26,251 nucleotides of DNA from positions 1 through 26,251 of the forward strand of contig MNVC01000036.1 in assembly GCA_001871435.1 (NCBI GenBank). Direction: 5' to 3'. The notes beneath the pieces are model-generated. The model was not told where the DNA came from, did not search any database, and worked only from the letters and a program-made list of their open reading frames with translations. Position 1 is the first letter of the stretch. Every line of letters starts with the position of its first letter. This DNA comes from Candidatus Magasanikbacteria bacterium CG1_02_32_51. Its GTDB lineage: Bacteria > Patescibacteriota > Patescibacteriia > Magasanikbacterales > UBA922. The translations under genes were made by a program, and so were the position numbers. Shown piece after piece: positions 21,087-26,251 of this stretch.

Positions 21087-21142
21087 ATTGTTCCATTGTC
21101 TCACTGCCCCATTGTCAGTGGGTCAATGGAACAGTGGGACAA
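21087..21142. repeat. Seven exact-period 8-bp units forming a hairpin between uvrA and uvrC
   Basis: Fifty-six bases divide into seven 8-bp units: ATTGTTCC-type units on the left and TGGGACAA/TGGAACAG-type units on the right. TTCCATTG (21091-21098) pairs perfectly with CAATGGAA (21124-21131), and CACTG (21102-21106) with CAGTG (21116-21120) inside it. It sits in the 151-bp spacer between the uvrA stop and the uvrC ATG and could affect read-through from uvrA into uvrC. Confidence 0.75.
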
Positions 21143-21199
21143 TTTAATCGTTTAATGATTTACTCAGATATTTTAACATTCTTACAATTTAAGAATATA

Positions 21200-23857
21200 C
21201 TATTCAAGAAAACGTTTCAAATACTTTCCAGTATAGCTCATGGTGGATTTCAAAGACACTTCTTCTGGTGTACCACAAGCCACAACTTCACCACCTTTGT
21301 CACCACCTTCGGGACCAAGATCAATTATCCAATCAGCACATTTTATCACATCAAGATTGTGTTCAATAACCATGACAGTATTTCCTTTGGAAACCAAACT
21401 TTGCAAAACACCAACCAATTTCTTCACATCATCATAATGAAGACCCGTTGTTGGTTCATCCAACAAATAAAGTGTTTTAGTGGTGTTACGTTTAGCAAGT
21501 TCTTTGGACAACTTTATTCTCTGGGCTTCGCCACCGGAAAGAGTTGTAGCTGATTGTCCAAGTTTCAAATAATCAAGACCAACACTATTCAACATTTTTA
21601 ATTTATCAAAAATTTGAGGGATATCTACAAAAAATTCTTCAGCTTTCTCAATTGTCATATTCAAAACATCAGCAATGCTTTTATTTTTATAATGAACTTC
21701 TAAAGTTTCTTGATTGAATCTCCTACCTTTACAAACATCACAATCAATTTCCACATTTGGTAAGAAATGCATTTCTATTGTTAATTTTCCCTTCCCTTCA
21801 CAATTTTCACAACGACCACCAGGACGATTGAAACTGAATCTACCAACCTTGTAGCCACGAACACGCGCTTCTACTGTACTCGCAAAAATTTCACGAATAG
21901 AACCCCATGTACCAGTGTAAGTAGCAGGATTACTACGAGGCGTACGCCCAATTGGTTTTTGATCAATCTTAATTATTTTATCAATATATTCAGTATTCAA
22001 TATTTCTCTATGATCACCAATTCTTTTATTAACGTGATTAAGACGATTAGCAATTCCACGATACAAAATTTTGTGCATAAGAGTAGACTTACCGGAACCA
22101 GACACACCTGTAAGACAAATGAACCTACGCAAAGGAATTTCAACATTGATATTTTTCAAATTATTTTCTGTAGCTCCTTTTATTTTTATTTTTGGAGTGT
22201 GCCCATCTACTTTTCTTCTGTCTTGTGGTACTGGAATTTTTTCTTCGCCACGCAAATATTTTCCAGTAAGAGAATCTTCGGCATTGCCGTAAACTTTACA
22301 GTTAAAGGTGTCATCCTGAGCCGCCGAAAGGACGGCTGAAGGATCTTTCTTACCACCAGACGACTTTATCAAACTATTTTTTGTATTACCACCAATTGAA
22401 TTCTTCGAAAGATTCTTCGCTCCGCTCAGAATGACAGACAGTGGACCAGAAAAAACAATTTCTCCACCATGTACACCAGCTTTTGGACCAATGTCCACAA
22501 TCCAATCACTAATTAGAATTGTATCTTCATCATGCTCAACAACAATAATTGTATTTCCTTTGTCACACAATTCACGCAAAGTAGATACCAGCTTATCATT
22601 ATCTCTCTGATGCAAACCAATAGTTGGTTCATCTAGAACATATAACGCCCCTACCAATTGTTGTCCAACTTGAGAAGCCAATCTAATGCGCTGAGCTTCC
22701 CCACCAGACAAAGTACCAGCCCGACGATTAAGTGTAATATAATGCAAACCAACGTTATTCAAAAAAGAAAGACGATTATTAATCTCGTTTAGGGCTGCTG
22801 AAGCAATTGCCAATTTATTTTCTACCAAACTTTCTATCAAATTTTCAAAAAAAACTTTGGCTTCACCAATAGTAAACGAAGTTACTTCCCAAATATTTTT
22901 TGTTTCAATTTTGACACTAAGGGCATTTTCATTGAGACGCTTTCCTGCACATTTTGGACAAACATCTTCACTAAAAAGTTCTTTGGTACCAAGACCAGTA
23001 CAATAGCTACAATAACCATAAGGACTGTTGAAAGAAAAAAGACGTGGTTCAATCTCCGGAAAACTAAAGCCATCTTTTGGACAAGAATACTCTGTACTAT
23101 AGACATCTTCTGTTTTGGTATCATAAATAATTTCACAAAGACCATCAGACAAATCTATGGCTGTCTCTACTGCTTCTCCTAATCTTTGTTTGACATCTAA
23201 CAATTTTTTTGGATCACAAACAATTTTATCTACCACAATTTCAATTGTGTGTTTTTTATTTTTTGTTAAAATAATTCTTTCTTTGAGAGAATACATTTTA
23301 TTATCTACACGTACCTCAAGAAAACCAGAATTATACATATCATAGAGCATCTGATAATACTCCCCTTTGCGACCACGCACTATTGGCGACAAAATTATAA
23401 TTTCTGAGGATTTCTTTTGTTTTTTCAAATTAACAAGAATACGGGAATTGATTTCATCAACCGCCATTTTTTCAATCTTAGTTCCACAAACTGGACAATA
23501 TGGTTCACCAATACGTGCATAGAGTACACGCAAATAATCATAAATCTCAGTAATCGTCGCCACTGTAGATCTTGGATTAGCACTATGAGCTCTTTGATCA
23601 ATAGATATGGCTGGACTAAGACCGTCTATTTCATCAACATCTGGTTTTTGCATACCACCAAGAAATTGTCTAGCGTAAGCCGACAAACTCTCCACATACC
23701 TGCGTTGACCTTCAGCAAAAATAGTATCAAACGCAAGACTGGACTTGCCTGATCCAGACAGTCCCGTAAATACAATCATTTTGTTCCGAGGCAACTCAAG
23801 AGAAATATTCTTCAAATTATGCTCGCGAGCCCCACGAATAATTATTTTGTCTTGCAT
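21200..23857 (-). CDS. uvrA: Excinuclease ABC subunit A with an in-frame repeat insertion
   Basis: 885 residues. Two ABC ATPase halves: Walker A GLSGSGKSS (32-40) and GVSGSGKST (584-592), signature LSGGEAQRIRL (383-393) and LSGGEAQRIKL (773-783), and Walker B LYVLDEPTIG (405-414) and LYLLDEPTTG (796-805). The C-terminal zinc finger (C683, C686, C706, C709) is intact. In the first half the zinc module is shortened: CSYCTGLGTKELFSEDVCPKC (283-303) lacks the roughly 100 residues found between the two CxxC pairs in longer UvrA proteins. About 50 extra residues (473-528) lie between GGEIVFSGPL and SLTGKYLRG, the linker of the halves, 42 of them coded by a palindromic element. UvrA recognises DNA damage and loads UvrB. 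It lies upstream of uvrC on the same strand. Confidence 0.97.
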   Translation of the reverse strand: MQDKIIIRGAREHNLKNISLELPRNKMIVFTGLSGSGKSSLAFDTIFAEGQRRYVESLSAYARQFLGGMQKPDVDEIDGLSPAISIDQRAHSANPRSTVATITEIYDYLRVLYARIGEPYCPVCGTKIEKMAVDEINSRILVNLKKQKKSSEIIILSPIVRGRKGEYYQMLYDMYNSGFLEVRVDNKMYSLKERIILTKNKKHTIEIVVDKIVCDPKKLLDVKQRLGEAVETAIDLSDGLCEIIYDTKTEDVYSTEYSCPKDGFSFPEIEPRLFSFNSPYGYCSYCTGLGTKELFSEDVCPKCAGKRLNENALSVKIETKNIWEVTSFTIGEAKVFFENLIESLVENKLAIASAALNEINNRLSFLNNVGLHYITLNRRAGTLSGGEAQRIRLASQVGQQLVGALYVLDEPTIGLHQRDNDKLVSTLRELCDKGNTIIVVEHDEDTILISDWIVDIGPKAGVHGGEIVFSGPLSVILSGAKNLSKNSIGGNTKNSLIKSSGGKKDPSAVLSAAQDDTFNCKVYGNAEDSLTGKYLRGEEKIPVPQDRRKVDGHTPKIKIKGATENNLKNINVEIPLRRFICLTGVSGSGKSTLMHKILYRGIANRLNHVNKRIGDHREILNTEYIDKIIKIDQKPIGRTPRSNPATYTGTWGSIREIFASTVEARVRGYKVGRFSFNRPGGRCENCEGKGKLTIEMHFLPNVEIDCDVCKGRRFNQETLEVHYKNKSIADVLNMTIEKAEEFFVDIPQIFDKLKMLNSVGLDYLKLGQSATTLSGGEAQRIKLSKELAKRNTTKTLYLLDEPTTGLHYDDVKKLVGVLQSLVSKGNTVMVIEHNLDVIKCADWIIDLGPEGGDKGGEVVACGTPEEVSLKSTMSYTGKYLKRFLE
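22310..22435. repeat. 126-bp composite palindromic element inserted in frame in uvrA
   Basis: The ends are inverted copies: GTCATCCTGAGC at 22310 and GCTCAGAATGAC ending at 22435, with further pairing of GATCTTTC (22342-22349) and GAAAGATTC (22407-22415). Each arm is itself a hairpin (ATCCTGAGCCG...CGGCTGAAGGAT; ATTCTTCGCTCCGCTCAGAAT). The element is exactly 42 codons and open in the uvrA frame, coding VILSGAKNLSK at one end and DPSAVLSAAQDD at the other. It is related to the copies at 64-100 and 9021-9044. Confidence 0.8.
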
Positions 23858-23935
23858 AGACGTTTCTTAAAATAAAATTTTCTTACAGTCAAAATTAAAT
23901 AAATAAAAATACACACCTCAAAACCAATAAGCCTA

Positions 23936-23998
23936 CACACAACAGACTACTGACTAAAGTTCTGTCCACAGTCTGTTGTCTGTAGACTGTATAGTCTA
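23936..23998. repeat. Nine 7-bp units forming a hairpin upstream of uvrA
   Basis: Nine consecutive 7-bp units: CAGACTA and CTGACTA on the left, GTCTGTT, GTCTGTA, GACTGTA and TAGTCTA on the right. ACAACAGACT (23939-23948) pairs perfectly with AGTCTGTTGT (23970-23979). It shares the CAGACTA unit with 18466-18535, so the two are one family. It lies in the 312-bp gene-free stretch 23858-24169, between uvrA and the secreted protein gene, which also holds the terminator at 24129-24158; I see no convincing uvrA promoter there. Confidence 0.7.
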
Positions 23999-24128
23999 TT
24001 TGGAAGCACAAAAAGCCCTCAAATAAGGGATAAATAGTATAATAACTAAAAAGTCAAAAGAACTACTTAAATAATACCATTATAGTATTTTTTGTCAATT
24101 GTTAATATCAAAAACATTAATATAAAAA

Positions 24129-24158
24129 AATAATCCTCGTCTTTGTCCGAGGATTATT
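24129..24158 (-). terminator. Rho-independent terminator after the secreted protein gene
   Basis: Perfect 11-bp arms AATAATCCTCG (24129-24139) and CGAGGATTATT (24148-24158), with an 8-nt loop. On the minus strand a T-rich run follows (24122-24130). It lies 11 bp after the stop codon. Confidence 0.88.
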
Positions 24159-24169
24159 GTTTTATGTTC

Positions 24170-25765
24170 TTATAGTCCTTTGTCAATATCTATAGTAGGA
24201 GATCCATTAGCAGAATTACTAGGAACATAATCACTTACAGAATTAATTGAATTACCAAAGGTATAATTTACAAATAGGAAATCCATAACATCTTTTACCC
24301 TTCTTCCCCAATCATTCCCATATAAACTTTTTGCTATGGTTTCTGATTTTATCCACCTAAGCACACCACCCTTATCAACAGCATATACCTTTGGATCAGT
24401 GGTAATTTTTATAAGTGTACCTGGTTTATAAGTGACATTACCACCAATCTGAATTTGGTACATCTCACTTGGTATAATAGTCTTTACACTAAGAAAATTT
24501 GAATACCACGATCCATACACACCATAATCAGGAAAAACATAACGTTTACCATTTTTACTCAGATAATATACAGACGGATTACCTTGCATCTTTATAAGTT
24601 TACCAGTGTCATCTACAACAGAATTAGCTTGACTTGTTTCACTTGTACATATCAATGGTTGGGCGTACAAATTTCCCATTTTATCTTGCAAAAAATAATA
24701 TTTGTCTGTCATTTTGCCCCATGAAAAAGTATCACCATCAAAAAAATAAAAATCTTTTCCCACAAAACATTGTGAATCAGTCACTGCACTATAATGATAA
24801 TAATATTTACCATCACTTTTTATTTCTCTCCACAAAGCATCTGAGCCTATCCAATCCACTTCTTCAAAAGCACCAACAGGTGGCGTATTCATAAAACTAC
24901 TTGTAAGTCCGACTAATTTTTTCTCATTTCCAGTTTTCAAATCCAATACGTAATAACCGTAGGCATCAGTGCCATCATTATATCTACTAAAAACAGCTCT
25001 TTCTGAATTTAATTTTCCATTTTGGAATGACCCTTTAAAATTAATACCATTTTTCAAATCTGTGATTACCCCAGTTGACACATCTTTTATACGTAGCTCA
25101 TCAATAAAATTTTCAACTCCAGAATGTGCAATCAAAACCTTTGTTGGTGAGGTACCAAAATAACCATTTGCATAATAATATTGTAATTTACTGTCAGAAT
25201 CTTTTTTGAAATATTCCTGGCCGTCACCTATCACTGCATTGCCATCCAGATCCTTGGCACCATAGGCTTTACTTTCTGTCACATTAAATTGTTTATACAT
25301 ATTCCCCCAAGCACCACTTTCTACTTTATATACAAAAAAAGTAGGACTTACAAATTCACTGACTGATATCTTACTAGCCCCTTCCTCCAAAGGACCAACT
25401 TGTGAAAGATTTGCAATTTGTTTTTTACTACCTGTTAAAACATTATACGAGTAAACTACGTAATCATTAGCTTCTTTATCAGCCCACAAAATAGTCTTTG
25501 AAAAAACTGCCACACCATAAAAATCGCTTACAGTTGCCACATCTATAGTATAATTTGTACTTACATCATAGTACTTAATTGTTCCATTATCCAACCATAC
25601 AATCTCTGAACCAAAGGTATCTGCGTGTAGTATCCTAGACGCTATTGCAAACTTTGTTAATACAGGACTAGAGTCTGCATTAACTTCTCTAGGAATCAAT
25701 GAAATAAATGAAAAAACTGCCAAAATGCCTAATGAAAATAAACCTACTCTTTTTAGAAAAACCAT
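24170..25765 (-). CDS. Secreted protein with beta-propeller-like N-terminal part and conserved C-terminal module
   Basis: 531 residues. The N-terminus is a signal peptide (basic MVFLKR, hydrophobic 8-24, cleavage probably after VNADS near residue 31). Residues about 35-330 hold repeated beta motifs such as EIVWLDNGTIKYYDVST, TILWADKEANDYVVYSYNVLTG and AYGYYVLDLKTGNEKKLVG, which suggest a TolB-like propeller. Residues about 388-500 (KLIKMQGNPSVYYLSKNGKR, then YVFPDYGVYGSWY and GNVTYKPGTLIKITTDPKVYAVDKGGVLRWI) are a double module that I recognise as frequent in exported Patescibacteria proteins, with no known activity. No catalytic residues are evident. It is probably a surface protein. It has its own promoter with an operator-like palindrome and its own terminator, so it is a single-gene unit. 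Confidence 0.85.
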   Translation of the reverse strand: MVFLKRVGLFSLGILAVFSFISLIPREVNADSSPVLTKFAIASRILHADTFGSEIVWLDNGTIKYYDVSTNYTIDVATVSDFYGVAVFSKTILWADKEANDYVVYSYNVLTGSKKQIANLSQVGPLEEGASKISVSEFVSPTFFVYKVESGAWGNMYKQFNVTESKAYGAKDLDGNAVIGDGQEYFKKDSDSKLQYYYANGYFGTSPTKVLIAHSGVENFIDELRIKDVSTGVITDLKNGINFKGSFQNGKLNSERAVFSRYNDGTDAYGYYVLDLKTGNEKKLVGLTSSFMNTPPVGAFEEVDWIGSDALWREIKSDGKYYYHYSAVTDSQCFVGKDFYFFDGDTFSWGKMTDKYYFLQDKMGNLYAQPLICTSETSQANSVVDDTGKLIKMQGNPSVYYLSKNGKRYVFPDYGVYGSWYSNFLSVKTIIPSEMYQIQIGGNVTYKPGTLIKITTDPKVYAVDKGGVLRWIKSETIAKSLYGNDWGRRVKDVMDFLFVNYTFGNSINSVSDYVPSNSANGSPTIDIDKGL

Positions 25766-25844
25766 ATTTTTTAATTAAATTAATGAATTAATAATGAATT
25801 TACGAATGATGTTTAAGAGAAACTTGCTATGAGTTCTTCATTAA

Positions 25845-25875
25845 ATTATAACATATATTGTGGAATTACCACAAT
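25845..25875 (-). promoter_or_regulatory. Promoter and operator-like palindrome of the secreted protein gene
   Basis: TATAAT on the minus strand at 25845-25850, preceded by TGT (extended -10); the -35 region (about 25868-25873) is weak. A perfect palindrome ATTGTGG-AATTA-CCACAAT at 25857-25875 overlaps it, placed as an operator or activator site would be. The leader to the ATG at 25765 is about 70 nt. Confidence 0.55.
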
Positions 25876-25982
25876 GTATCTCATCTTATTTGTAAGAAAG
25901 TAAAGCGTTGTTTACAATTCATTAGTTTATCTCAAAAGTGTAAACAACGCTATTATATCTTACAACTTATTGTATCTCATCT
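25875..25982. repeat. 13-bp inverted repeat nested in 12-bp direct repeats
   Basis: AGCGTTGTTTACA (25904-25916) and TGTAAACAACGCT (25939-25951) are perfect inverted copies 22 bp apart. Outside them TTGTAAGA (25890-25897) pairs with TCTTACAA (25958-25965) across a symmetric 6/6 internal loop. The pair is flanked by the direct repeat TGTATCTCATCT at 25875-25886 and 25971-25982. It fits a miniature mobile element with target duplication, an IS end structure, or a regulatory hairpin. The transposase fragment ends 38 bp away. Confidence 0.6.
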
Positions 25983-26020
25983 CGTATACTGAAGTCAAAT
26001 AATACCTGTGGACAAGTCGA

Positions 26021-26251
26021 TCAACTGATAACATACGGATGCTCTTTCAAATTATGATATATTTCACAAAGCAGTTTTCTCGCAATGGCTGAAAGACAAG
26101 TATAATAATGCTTTCCTTCTTGTCTTTTCTTTTGGTAGTATTCTTTGTATTTTTCATTGTGCATCATGACACCCCATGCGGATTGGAATAAAAAGTAACG
26201 CATAGTTTTTGAGCCACGTTTGGATAGTTTACCCTTGCCTCTTACCGAACT
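26021..26251 (-). CDS. IS110-family transposase, C-terminal part
   Basis: The last 76 codons of a gene that continues beyond the right edge. The sequence SSVRGKGKLSKRGSKTMRYF, then LFQSAW, is the C-terminal Transposase_20 (IS116/IS110/IS902) domain, with the serine region and GKGKLSKRGS; the Ala-rich TCLSAIARKLLCEIYHNL follows. IS110 enzymes combine an N-terminal RuvC-like DEDD domain (not in the window) with this domain and move elements guided by a structured non-coding RNA at one end. Whether the full gene is intact cannot be judged. The 255 bp after it (25766-26020) hold the inverted/direct repeat structure and the promoter of the secreted protein gene. Confidence 0.9.
   Translation of the reverse strand, partial: SSVRGKGKLSKRGSKTMRYFLFQSAWGVMMHNEKYKEYYQKKRQEGKHYYTCLSAIARKLLCEIYHNLKEHPYVIS

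Noticed and set aside
21049..21096. A longer uvrC start adding 16 hydrophobic residues.
   Set aside because: The extension overlaps the 8-bp repeat element and precedes the conserved UvrC N-terminus; the internal ATG fits the family.
22882..23145. Open frames on either strand within uvrA.
   Set aside because: They are alternative frames of the conserved uvrA gene without start signals.
26021..26203. A complete 60-residue protein starting at an internal ATG.
   Set aside because: The frame is open upstream to the window edge and the sequence is the C-terminal part of an IS110 transposase.

Overview
This is about 26 kb of AT-rich bacterial DNA with densely packed genes and short spacers. I infer a member of the Candidate Phyla Radiation (Patescibacteria), but no single marker proves it. 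The hints are a UvrC lacking the HhH tail, a shortened UvrA, a membrane-anchored Clp-like AAA+ protein beside a small membrane protein, a cytosolic VanW protein, a secreted protein with a C-terminal module I associate with this group, and almost no Shine-Dalgarno sequences. TGA is used as a stop, so the glycine-recoding lineages are excluded.

Layout. 1-7318: the start of a sugar-nucleotide epimerase/dehydratase, then on the minus strand NUDIX, HIT, a large polytopic membrane protein and a CDP-alcohol phosphatidyltransferase. A second, divergent large membrane protein on the plus strand and a GT4 glycosyltransferase follow; this block looks like envelope glycolipid or glycan synthesis. 7536-10650: a plus-strand replication/repair block (dnaB, ebfC, recR), then a small HTH gene with its own promoter, a strong ribosome binding site, a 62-nt hairpin in its 3' region and a terminator. 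10697-17006, minus strand: rplU, DUF192, a WecA/MraY-like phosphoglycosyl transferase, VanW, the membrane-anchored Clp-like ATPase and its small membrane neighbour. 17142-19205, minus strand: the start of a division cluster, mraZ-rsmH-ftsL-like, with a promoter buried in tandem 10-bp MraZ-type boxes and a terminator after ftsL. 19327-23857: a second NUDIX gene (+), then uvrC and uvrA (minus). 24170-26251: a secreted protein with a promoter/operator region and the C-terminal part of an IS110-family transposase cut by the window edge.

The most unusual feature is the repeat content. At least eight places hold degenerate tandem repeats with a unit of exactly 7, 8 or 9 bp. Several have two inverted halves that can fold into hairpins at gene ends, and two lie in frame inside uvrC. 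Separately, palindromic REP-like elements occur between genes, and one 126-bp composite element sits in frame inside uvrA, adding 42 codons to the linker between its two ATPase halves. The HTH gene with its long G-U-rich hairpin is the best candidate for an undescribed regulatory unit.
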